Assembly (NCBI GenBank): GCA_937885175.1
Contig: CAKZZO010000131.1
Coordinates: forward strand, 1 to 64,000
DNA from: an uncultured Treponema sp.
GTDB taxonomy: Bacteria; Spirochaetota; Spirochaetia; Treponematales; Treponemataceae
DNA length: 64,000 bases
Direction: 5' to 3'
Shown here: in pieces, positions 36,290-43,635 of the stretch
Numbering within the stretch: position 1 is the stretch's first letter
Layout of the letters: each line of letters opens with the position of its first letter
Position numbers and translations under genes: made by a program
The notes under the pieces: generated by a model
What the model saw: the letters and a program-made list of their open reading frames with translations, nothing else
Told to the model about the DNA's origin: nothing
Databases searched by the model: none

Positions 36290-37281
36290 AAAGAAGTCCC
36301 TACAGCCATACAAAAACACTGCTGCTATCCCTTGCCCTTTCTGCTTTTTTTGCAGCCTCTCTTTCCGCCCAGGACACTTTTAATCCCCTCAACACTGTAC
36401 GTCTTGGTCCCAGCAATGGAGAAGCATATGATGTCTTTGTCATTGGCGACGGCAGCCAGTCTTACACGGCAAAACGATGGATAACCCCCTATCTGATGAA
36501 TCGCTACGAAACCACCTATGCCCTCTGGTACATTGTCCGTACTGACGCAGAAAAAAAAGGCTATCACTTTGCCCACCCCGGACAGGAAGGCTCCATGGGA
36601 AAGCGTGGCGCAAAGCCAACCAGCCTTGGTCTGCACCAGCCGGTCACCATGATTTCCTGGTACGATGCAGTAGTATGGTGCAACGCCTACAGCGAATATT
36701 GCGGATTTACTCCCTGCTACACTTTTGAAGGCAAAGTGCTCAAAGACTCGGAAGATACGGCTAAACTTGATTTGGCAGAGTGCAACTGGAATGCAAGAGG
36801 ATGGAGGCTTCCTACTGAAGCCGAATGGGAATATGCCGCCCGAAAGACAAAAAATGGCTGGCAAAGTGGCGGAAGCGTCAGCGGACAAGTTGATAAAAAC
36901 GGTTTTAACGACCCTACCATTCCTGAGGAAGAAGTAAGCTGGACGGCAAGCAATGCCAGTGGAAGCCATCTGGTAGGCACCGCAGGCACACCCTTTGAAG
37001 ACGATGCCCCACCCGCCGCAGGCAGCGGAAACCCCAACGCCATGGGACTCTTCGACATGAGCGGCAATGTGCTTGAATTCTGCTGGGATTGGTACGGCAC
37101 TTACATCGATATTGAGCCAGGCTTACGGGCCATTGGCGCGACATACGGTCAGCATCGGGTAAGCCGTGGCGGAAGCTGGAGCGAATACACACCATTCCCC
37201 TACACTGGCGACCGCTACAAATACGACCCCAACGAATACTACAACTACATGGGTTTCCGCATCTGCCGTACCGCAAGATAG
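36286..37281 (+). CDS. Exported FGE/SUMF1-fold protein without the catalytic cysteines
   Basis: A 331-residue protein with a signal peptide (ALSAFFAASLSAQ). The mature part has the formylglycine-generating-enzyme fold: MNRYETTYALWY, PVTMISWYDAVVWCNAYSE, GWRLPTEAEWEYAAR, MGLFDMSGNVLEFCWDWYG, RVSRGGSW and MGFRICR. The two active-site cysteines expected shortly after RGGS are not there (SEYTPFPYTGDRY instead). It is therefore probably a C-type-lectin-like or binding protein, not a sulfatase activator. ATG 36286 overlaps the corA stop and has GGAG upstream. Confidence 0.85.
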   Translation: MKRSPYSHTKTLLLSLALSAFFAASLSAQDTFNPLNTVRLGPSNGEAYDVFVIGDGSQSYTAKRWITPYLMNRYETTYALWYIVRTDAEKKGYHFAHPGQEGSMGKRGAKPTSLGLHQPVTMISWYDAVVWCNAYSEYCGFTPCYTFEGKVLKDSEDTAKLDLAECNWNARGWRLPTEAEWEYAARKTKNGWQSGGSVSGQVDKNGFNDPTIPEEEVSWTASNASGSHLVGTAGTPFEDDAPPAAGSGNPNAMGLFDMSGNVLEFCWDWYGTYIDIEPGLRAIGATYGQHRVSRGGSWSEYTPFPYTGDRYKYDPNEYYNYMGFRICRTAR

Positions 37282-37297
37282 CACTCCATTGCAAGAA

Positions 37298-37425
37298 ACA
37301 AAAAGGGCTTCCGCTGCGCGTTCTTGAAAAAGCGCGGTGCAAGTGGTATGGAATTTTATAAAATGGGCTTACGCCCGCCACTTGCAAGTGCTTTTTCAAT
37401 CCCGCTCCACTCACGCCCTTTTTGT
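37298..37425. repeat. Nested inverted-repeat element with ACAAAAAGGG termini (copy 1)
   Basis: Three perfect nested stems: ACAAAAAGGGC (37298-37308 with 37415-37425), TTGAAAAAGC (37324-37333 with 37390-37399) and GCAAGTGG (37339-37346 with 37378-37385). A small GGGC-TTAC-GCCC hairpin lies inside. The right end reads, on the minus strand, ACAAAAAGGGCGTGAGTGGA, almost the same as the left end of the element at 57273. No gene is in this gap. Confidence 0.65.
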
Positions 37426-37469
37426 ACACATGCAATTCAGTCAGTATGAGGCTATCAAAGTGATTGCTA

Positions 37470-38162
37470 TTACAGGCTGCACAGTTCTGCCTTGGTCACA
37501 TGCCACAGGCCGTCGGGATTTTTTTCAACCTCAAGCCATGCGTATTTTCCTTCCGCAAGAGAACCGGGATTTATCACCCTGCTTTGGCCAATCGTATCAA
37601 TGGCTGCACTCTCATGAATGTGTCCGGTAATCACCGCAAGGGGGCAGGTCTTTTCAATAAAGGCACGGAGTTTTTCGCTTCCCACATGCATTCCGTTGGG
37701 AATCATGTCGCATTTAGTGTCCTTAGGCGGATTATGCATAATCACAATCAGATTGTTCCAGCGATTTTTTTCATCGCCTGCGTCTTTGGCATTTTCCACC
37801 AGGGCAAAGTCTCCCACCAGTTCTTCTTCACTGCGCTCGTAGGGTGTTGTACCCGTAAACTTTGAGCCGCCACCGCTTCCCGCAAAGGCAAGCCCCTCAT
37901 GGTAAACCAGACTTCCTTCAACGCTGATGTCTCTTTCCTCAATTTTTTCAATAAAGTCAGGCTCATCACAATTTCCCAGCACGGAAAAAATCACCTCATG
38001 CTTGGCGCAGAGTTTTTCCAGCACAGGAAGTGCCGTCTCCTCATGCTCAAATTTGGCAAAGTCACCGCCAAAAAGCACCGCATCCGCCGCCTTAAACTGC
38101 CGGTCAAGCCTGTCCAATGCGTCTACGTCGCCATGAATATCAGAAAGTACTAAAAATTTCAT
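37470..38162 (-). CDS. Calcineurin-like metallophosphoesterase
   Basis: A 230-residue enzyme with the metallophosphoesterase blocks LSDIHGDVDAL, FGGDFAKFEHE, VLGNCDEPD, VIMHNPP and ITGHIHES, then VINPGSLAEG. It differs from the YfcE protein at 4963 in its longer insert after GNCD. Such proteins hydrolyse phosphodiester or phosphomonoester bonds with two metal ions; the substrate is unknown. It begins directly after the hisC stop and is the last gene of that operon. Confidence 0.85.
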   Translation of the reverse strand: MKFLVLSDIHGDVDALDRLDRQFKAADAVLFGGDFAKFEHEETALPVLEKLCAKHEVIFSVLGNCDEPDFIEKIEERDISVEGSLVYHEGLAFAGSGGGSKFTGTTPYERSEEELVGDFALVENAKDAGDEKNRWNNLIVIMHNPPKDTKCDMIPNGMHVGSEKLRAFIEKTCPLAVITGHIHESAAIDTIGQSRVINPGSLAEGKYAWLEVEKNPDGLWHVTKAELCSL

Positions 38163-39332
38163 TTACATATCCTCTATTACGTGTTTAAGTTCAGTCATTT
38201 GCTCGTGACTGCCGATTGTTATGCGAAGAAATTCTTCAATTCCAGCCGTGGAAAAATGACGTACAAGAATGCCCGCCCTCTTTATCTTGCGATAGGCTTC
38301 CTCAGCAGACAGCCCCTCTTTTTTTGCAAAGACAAAATTGGTGCTACTGGGAATCACAAACCAGCCTTGCTTGCGCAAAAATTCGCTGAAAGAGTCTCGC
38401 TCTTCCGCCACTTTTTTGGCACAGACTGCGTAATAGCCCGCATCCTTACAGGCGGCAATTCCCCCCTGCTGGCTCAAAAAGTCAATGGGAAAGTGGTTCA
38501 GGGAATTCTTTACCGTCGTAATGTGGTTCACCAGCTCAGGACAGGCCACCACATAGCCCAAGCGCATTCCCGCCCCACAGAGACTCTTGCTAAAGGTGCG
38601 CACAATCACCAGATTGCAGAATTCTGCCAGCAGCGGTATGCAGCTCTCCCCGCCAAAATCCACATAGGCTTCGTCCACCACAAAAACGCGGTCTTTGGGG
38701 GCTGCCTGAATCATCTTGCGAACTTCCTCACGGGTCAGGGCTAGACCTGTAGGTGCATTGGGATTGGCAAAAATAATGCTGCTGTCCTTTGCCTGTGCCT
38801 CAGAAAGCATTTTTTCCTTGTCAAGAGTCCAGTCCGCTTGCAGGGGAATAGGCGCAAGGGGAATATTGTAGAAGCCCGCATAGACTGGATAAAAACTGTA
38901 GGTAAAATTCGGCAGAACCAGCGGGCGGTCTGAATCAAAAAATGCATAAAAAACAAAACTCAAGACTTCATCGCTTCCGTTTCCGCAATAAATCATGTCG
39001 GGAGTTACGGCAAAGGGAATCTTGTCACTGGCGGACGGGCTACATTCCGCACCGCTTCCGCTTTTCTTTCCGCCCTTTGTCTCGGTACGGCACAAAACGC
39101 CGCCAGTTTTGTTCAGCAGGTCTGCAATCGCCGCCTTCAATTCATTGGAATCAGGGTCGGGATACAGGGCCATTTTTGCCGCATATTTTTTTGCCGCTCG
39201 CGCAAGCGTCTTGCTTACCAATGGCGAAGGCGGATAGGGATTTTCATTGGCATTCAGTTTTATATAGTTCCTGTCCTTGGGCTGCTCCCCCGGAACATAG
39301 GGATGTAGATTTTTCATTCGACTTGCTATCAT
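38163..39332 (-). CDS. hisC: Histidinol-phosphate aminotransferase-like enzyme
   Basis: A fold-type I PLP aminotransferase of about 389 residues. Visible: LNANENPYPPSP, CGNGSDEVLSF (PLP phosphate), ANPNAPTGL, VDEAYVDFGGES, the PLP lysine in RTFSKSLCGAGMRLGY, and RITIGSHEQM at the end. A low-complexity insert of about 30 residues (TETKGGKKSGSGAECSPSAS) interrupts the region before CGNGSDE. The start 39332 is favoured by GGAG six bases upstream; ATG 39344 is also possible. Without other his genes nearby, it may serve histidine, tyrosine or phenylalanine synthesis. Confidence 0.85.
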   Translation of the reverse strand: MIASRMKNLHPYVPGEQPKDRNYIKLNANENPYPPSPLVSKTLARAAKKYAAKMALYPDPDSNELKAAIADLLNKTGGVLCRTETKGGKKSGSGAECSPSASDKIPFAVTPDMIYCGNGSDEVLSFVFYAFFDSDRPLVLPNFTYSFYPVYAGFYNIPLAPIPLQADWTLDKEKMLSEAQAKDSSIIFANPNAPTGLALTREEVRKMIQAAPKDRVFVVDEAYVDFGGESCIPLLAEFCNLVIVRTFSKSLCGAGMRLGYVVACPELVNHITTVKNSLNHFPIDFLSQQGGIAACKDAGYYAVCAKKVAEERDSFSEFLRKQGWFVIPSSTNFVFAKKEGLSAEEAYRKIKRAGILVRHFSTAGIEEFLRITIGSHEQMTELKHVIEDM

Positions 39333-39346
39333 GTTATTCTCCATTT

Positions 39347-40885
39347 TTATTGCTCGCTTTCGCTTTTTTCTATGATTCTGGTAAGTACCAGCGGTTTTTC
39401 TTCTGTCACGTAGTAGCCATCGGGACGCACAATCACATGATGAAAAATCACTGTATTCCTGTCGTCCAGCATCTTTTTAACGGTACGGCGGCCAACCTGC
39501 TCTTCCTTTTCAACTTTCTGAAACTCAAAGGTATAATTATCGCGAAAGTAAGGATGTGCCGTATCAGAACGGAACTGCAGGACATCATCACCAGAAATTG
39601 AAAGCCGCATAAAACGTCCCCTGTCACTTTCCCCCGCTCCCTTAACCGTATAGCCTTCATCAGCAAAACTTATTTCCCTCCCGTCACTCGTCTGCCATTG
39701 GCCGGCCGTCAAGGCAGAAAAGACTCCCCCATCCTCGGACGCAGAGACCTTGGTGTTCTGAACCGACATTTTTTTGTAGGAGCCATCCCACTGGTTGCTT
39801 TCGCTGATAAGCATGCGCACATCATCCTGCAGGCGGATACGGATTTCATCAATGCCAGTGAGGGAAATGTCCACTCGACGCTGTAAGTTTTCAATGGAAG
39901 TGTTCACGGCGGTAAAATACATGCCGCCCCGCCTCATGTTGCTGTTAAGCCAGGAATAGACTTCCTCACTGTCACCGTTTTCAAAAATGATTTCATGGGC
40001 AGAGGAGTCAAAGAAGATGTAGCGGATAGACCTCGATGTATTTTCCGTCTTGTACCACAGGCCGTCCAAAAAGCGGGAAAAAGTCTCTACCGTGCCGTCC
40101 TGAATGCGGGCCAGTTCTTTTGCCGCAATACTGCTTCCCGCCACTCTGGTCTGGCTTACCTGCACATATTTTTTTTCTTTTTCATCCCAATTGTATTCTG
40201 TCTGCAGCTGGTCGGTGCGGGAACTTCCTGTCTGAATCTCAGAGCTGTAAACCCACACAGGAAAACTCATGCCCCGTGCCTGAGAAAGGGCATAGGATTC
40301 ATCACGGTCAAGTTGCTGAATGAATACGGTACCGTCAGTGTCAAAATCGCCGATACAGTCAATCTGAAAATGCTTATGCTTGTCGCGGGAACCAAGATAC
40401 ATGCGCAGGACAGAGTGTCCATTGGGAGAAATTCCCTGATACACAAGGGCATTGTGATGATTGCCAATCACATCCAGCGAGGTACAGGCAAAGGTGCGAA
40501 CCTGCGTCACCACCGTTGCAAGGGAAGCCACCCTTTCATATTTTGCGCTTTCGGCATCATAGAGTCCCACCACCAGCATGATAAACTGGCTTGAAGATGT
40601 CTTAATCACATTAATCTGGTCATCATAGCCATCGCCGTCAATATCCATGGTAACGGTAGAAAGCAGGGTCTCGTCCTGAGCAAGGGTAATGAAGGAAGTA
40701 TCGGCATAGTCATCGGCATAGTCAGAAGCATTTTTTGCTGAGGAAAGGTCTCCTCCATCCACCATGGGCGTTACAAGGCGTGAACGCTGCACTACTGTAT
40801 TCTGCTCAAAAAAACGGCGTACCAAAAGAAAACAAACAAGCAGTGCGGCAACGGCAATAAAAATAGCGGGAATAATACGCTTCAT
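39347..40885 (-). CDS. Pallilysin (Tp0751)-family protein
   Basis: A 512-residue exported or membrane-anchored protein with one N-terminal hydrophobic span (IIPAIFIAVAALLVCFLLV). Residues about 75-90 hold an EF-hand-like loop (DIDGDGYDDQ). The central part (about 265-375) aligns by eye with the lipocalin-like domain of T. pallidum Tp0751: LDGLWYKTE, FFDSSAHEIIFENGD, LQRRVDISL, DEIRIRLQDDVRMLI, QWDGSYKKM. The HEVIH zinc-protease motif claimed for Tp0751 falls at IDEIR here and is absent. A second, later beta domain repeats a similar theme (TAGQWQTSDGREISF). It is probably the first gene of an operon with hisC. Confidence 0.75.
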   Translation of the reverse strand: MKRIIPAIFIAVAALLVCFLLVRRFFEQNTVVQRSRLVTPMVDGGDLSSAKNASDYADDYADTSFITLAQDETLLSTVTMDIDGDGYDDQINVIKTSSSQFIMLVVGLYDAESAKYERVASLATVVTQVRTFACTSLDVIGNHHNALVYQGISPNGHSVLRMYLGSRDKHKHFQIDCIGDFDTDGTVFIQQLDRDESYALSQARGMSFPVWVYSSEIQTGSSRTDQLQTEYNWDEKEKKYVQVSQTRVAGSSIAAKELARIQDGTVETFSRFLDGLWYKTENTSRSIRYIFFDSSAHEIIFENGDSEEVYSWLNSNMRRGGMYFTAVNTSIENLQRRVDISLTGIDEIRIRLQDDVRMLISESNQWDGSYKKMSVQNTKVSASEDGGVFSALTAGQWQTSDGREISFADEGYTVKGAGESDRGRFMRLSISGDDVLQFRSDTAHPYFRDNYTFEFQKVEKEEQVGRRTVKKMLDDRNTVIFHHVIVRPDGYYVTEEKPLVLTRIIEKSESEQ

Positions 40886-40897
40886 ACGCACAGTATA
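40886..40897 (-). promoter_or_regulatory. -10 box adjacent to the pallilysin-family start
   Basis: Minus strand TATACT (40892-40897), GTGCGT, ATG 40885. A weak -35 (TAGATT) sits 17 bases further. It belongs to the leaderless class. Confidence 0.5.
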
Positions 40898-40969
40898 CCG
40901 CGGAAAAGGGAAATAATCTATGCCCTTTTTGCCATGCATGCACGCCTTTGCGGCACAGCCGATTGCTAC

Positions 40970-41004
40970 TTGTTACACTTTCCGCTTCGTGATAAAATGG
41001 AGTT
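40970..41004 (+). promoter_or_regulatory. Leaderless promoter of the 645-residue Treponema protein
   Basis: TTGTTA (40970-40975), 17-base spacer, TAAAAT (40993-40998), GGAGTT, ATG 41005. GGAG lies only two bases from the ATG, too close for a normal ribosome site. Confidence 0.6.
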
Positions 41005-42942
41005 ATGGCAACAAGTGCAAATATTCTTGTGCTGCTTAAATTCTTTGCCAGCAAGCAAGGAAATGCAGTTATTGACTATACGTCATTCACCTCATACCTC
41101 AAAAAGTATGCGGAACACCATGTTTCTGAACAGCCCGCCCTGATTGAATACGTTTCAGACCCCGTGCCACCACTGCAGCATGAACTTGACAAGTTGCAGG
41201 AACTCAAGCAAGTCTTTATCGTCAATACAACACCAACCAAACAGGCCATCATTGTCATACCTTTTTTCAGCGAAATATTTACTGAGCGTTACAAAGACTT
41301 GCTTGCAAACCCTGGACAACCCTACCCTTCAGAACTTGATTTGCCAAAAAACATTCCTACAGATATTCTTGTCCGCCAGAACGCAAATGATATACTCGTA
41401 AAATTGCTGGCTAAACCCGACAGCAATGACAAGGTTCTCTACGGTCTTTCCATGGCAAATGACATGCCCACCGTCATCCTGCCATCCTCTGTTCCCGCAG
41501 AAACCCTTGTTGCCGCAAGCCTTGCAAAAATCCGCCTCCTGCTGTCTAAGGGAGACCACCATGACTACTTCCTCAAAAAGATGACCATTTCAAATCCGGG
41601 GCGTGAAGTTTCTGCAAAGAATTTCTTCAACACCTTTGCGGACAAGGCTGAGGCAGGCATGGAAATGCTCAAAAACGCAGGAGATACTTTTTACCTGTGG
41701 ACACAACTCTGCTACTTCATCCGTCAGGACTACGAAAAAATCAAGGAATACACCATTGAAGACGTCTCCCGCCTGCAGGCAGTGCATATCATTGAAATTG
41801 CCGCAAACTATTACAAGGACAGGGCCCAGGCCAATCAGCAGAAGCAGGCAGCCCTGCAGCAATTGGAAGACCAGTTAAAGCGACCACCCTATTATTACAC
41901 CCTTGACGGCATCACCAAATTTAAAGACCAAAAGGGAGATTTGCTGCTGGGGCAGTACAGCGATGAGGAACTGAAAAACTACCTGCACTCAAAATCCACG
42001 GAAAGCACGGGAACCTCCTTGCCGGAACTTCTTATCTTCAAGGCAACGGGAAGTGACCAGCGTTATTTTATCTTCAAGGATAAAGTGATGAACCTTGTCA
42101 TACGCCTTGCCTCCGATGCAAGAACTGTCATTCGGGAGACCATCACCAAGCACTGGAATCAAGTACTGCTGCAATATGACACCCTGCCCGAAATGAAGGA
42201 TCAGACCGCCTTTGAAAACCGTCTGGAAAAAGAAGTCAAGATACAGGAGCCTATACTCTATGCCCTGCTCAATGCAAGTTTTCTCCCCGTTGTGGACAAT
42301 GAAACTGCGGAGACAACTGAGGGGCATGTACCCTTCTTCTACAACGGAAGCCTGATTCCCTACAGCGACATCCTTTTTATGAACCGCAATGAACTCTACA
42401 CAGATGCCCGCATAATCCTGCCCTTCTGGTACACATTTCCCGTCATCTCCTGGATTGCAAAACTCCTCTTCCGCCCGACAAAAGACAAACGCAACATACA
42501 GCAAAAAAATTCTGCGGAACTCTACCGCGAAGAAGAGGCAGAAAAAAGGCGGGAAGAAAGCCTGGAAGCAGAGGTCTCCAAGAATCCCACCGTCAACAAG
42601 AAAGTCGCACTCAGAGAATCCGCCCGCCTTGCAGAACAGGAACTGGTGCCTCAGTCCTCTACCCTCGACCGTGAACTGGAATCCTACCGCCGCCAGTGGA
42701 ATCATCTTTTGGGAAAAAATGAAAATCAAAACCTTACTGAGGATGTCAACGCCCTCATCCGTGACTACCTCCGCAAATGCATGCGAACCTTCAAGACCAC
42801 TACCCTCACGGTGGACAGAATCAGAAGCATTGCGGACACGCTGGTAAAGGCTCCCGGCATGCAGAGAATCAAGGATTCAGATGCATTGAATATGTACATT
42901 CAGCTTTACCTCATCAAACTGATTAAGAACGTTCCGATGTAA
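41005..42942 (+). CDS. Treponema-type conserved protein of unknown function
   Basis: A 645-residue protein without signal peptide. The N-terminal part is helical (ILVLLKFFASKQGN), the middle contains beta/alpha segments with no known motif, and residues about 490-560 are a highly charged coiled-coil (LYREEEAEKRREESLEAEVSK). The end is helical. Size, charge pattern and position fit the lineage-specific hypotheticals of treponemes, but I cannot assign a family. It is monocistronic: the next gene, ssb, has its own promoter and a terminator-like hairpin separates them. Confidence 0.7.
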   Translation: MATSANILVLLKFFASKQGNAVIDYTSFTSYLKKYAEHHVSEQPALIEYVSDPVPPLQHELDKLQELKQVFIVNTTPTKQAIIVIPFFSEIFTERYKDLLANPGQPYPSELDLPKNIPTDILVRQNANDILVKLLAKPDSNDKVLYGLSMANDMPTVILPSSVPAETLVAASLAKIRLLLSKGDHHDYFLKKMTISNPGREVSAKNFFNTFADKAEAGMEMLKNAGDTFYLWTQLCYFIRQDYEKIKEYTIEDVSRLQAVHIIEIAANYYKDRAQANQQKQAALQQLEDQLKRPPYYYTLDGITKFKDQKGDLLLGQYSDEELKNYLHSKSTESTGTSLPELLIFKATGSDQRYFIFKDKVMNLVIRLASDARTVIRETITKHWNQVLLQYDTLPEMKDQTAFENRLEKEVKIQEPILYALLNASFLPVVDNETAETTEGHVPFFYNGSLIPYSDILFMNRNELYTDARIILPFWYTFPVISWIAKLLFRPTKDKRNIQQKNSAELYREEEAEKRREESLEAEVSKNPTVNKKVALRESARLAEQELVPQSSTLDRELESYRRQWNHLLGKNENQNLTEDVNALIRDYLRKCMRTFKTTTLTVDRIRSIADTLVKAPGMQRIKDSDALNMYIQLYLIKLIKNVPM

Positions 42943-42970
42943 GTTCCGTCATATTTTGCAAAAAATTGGC

Positions 42971-43031
42971 TTTTTTTGCATTTTTTAAAAAAATTTTTGT
43001 ATATTTTTGCTTTTTGATGCCTATATATAAG
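42971..43031 (+). promoter_or_regulatory. ssb promoter with the shared TATATATA element
   Basis: The core at 43004-43031 reads TTTTTGCTTTTTGATGCC then TATATATAAG. Upstream lie TTTTTTTGCATTTTTTAAAA (42971) and ATTTTTGTATA. The whole stretch matches the region in front of the LTD lipoprotein gene (47306-47371, minus) and, more loosely, that of gspD, including tandem TTTTTGYA copies about 21 and 11 bases apart. Confidence 0.65.
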
Positions 43032-43064
43032 TGTAAGTCAAAAATTGGCTTACACTTATTTTTT
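43028..43064 (+). terminator. Terminator hairpin overlapping the ssb promoter
   Basis: TAAGTGTAAGTC (43028-43039) pairs with GGCTTACACTTA (43047-43058), loop of seven, followed by six T (43059-43064). This is a full intrinsic-terminator shape for the gene ending at 42942. Its 5' arm begins in the ssb -10 region, so transcripts that start at ssb's own promoter lack most of that arm. Confidence 0.7.
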
Positions 43065-43095
43065 GTTCTGGCCGGAACGAGATGGAGAAAAGCAT

Positions 43096-43578
43096 ATGAA
43101 TGGAATGAATCAAGTGATTTTGGAAGGCAACATCGTGCGTGTTCCCGTGGCAAAGGAAACGCCGCGAGGCACCCGCCTCTGTACCCTGCCGATTGCAGTA
43201 AACCGCATCTACAAGGACAAAACAGGCAATGATGTTGATGAAGTAAGCTACTACGATATAGAGGCATGGGGAGAAAAACTCTCCAGCATTATCGAAAAAT
43301 GTGGCTTTAAGGGTCGCGGCGTGCGCATTGTGGGAAGGCTCAAGCAGAACCGCTGGAAGACAACGGATGGCAAGACAATGTCAAAAATTGTTGTCATTGC
43401 GGAGCATGTGGATTTTAAGCCCCAGTTCCGCAAAAAAAATGACGGGGAAGCGGAAAACCAACCTACAGAAGCAATTCCCCTGGACGAAGGCTTAGAATGT
43501 GCTGAAGATTACGAAAACCTTGCGGAAGCCGCAGCGGGAATCCGTGCAGAACAGGAGGCTGGAGAGACAGTGTTTTGA
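43096..43578 (+). CDS. ssb: Single-stranded DNA-binding protein
   Basis: A 160-residue SSB. The OB-fold opens MNQVILEGNIVRVPVAKETP and contains TLPIAVNRIYKD, VSYYDIEAWG and RVRI-like GVRIVGRLKQNRWKTTDGK with the usual aromatic/basic ssDNA contacts. The tail is acidic but ends AGETVF, lacking the classical DDDIPF tip; the final Phe is kept. GGAGA precedes the ATG. Its promoter is shared with the secretion operon, which would be unusual for a purely replicative SSB. Confidence 0.85.
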   Translation: MNGMNQVILEGNIVRVPVAKETPRGTRLCTLPIAVNRIYKDKTGNDVDEVSYYDIEAWGEKLSSIIEKCGFKGRGVRIVGRLKQNRWKTTDGKTMSKIVVIAEHVDFKPQFRKKNDGEAENQPTEAIPLDEGLECAEDYENLAEAAAGIRAEQEAGETVF

Positions 43579-43626
43579 AGTTGGCGGCGCCGCTAACTTC
43601 AACGATTGTGGCTTTGCCACAATCGT
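43577..43626. terminator. Two hairpins between convergent ssb and U32 genes
   Basis: The first palindrome spans 43577-43600 (GAAGTT outer arms, GCGGC/GCCGC core), and overlaps the ssb stop. The second is a perfect 11-bp stem ACGATTGTGGC with loop TTT (43602-43626). They sit tail-to-tail between the two genes and probably stop both transcripts. Confidence 0.55.
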
Positions 43627-43635
43627 GTAAAAAAA

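Noticed and set aside
40999..41004. GGAGTT as Shine-Dalgarno for the gene at 41005
   Set aside because: It is only two bases from the ATG and forms part of the -10-to-start spacing seen at other leaderless genes.
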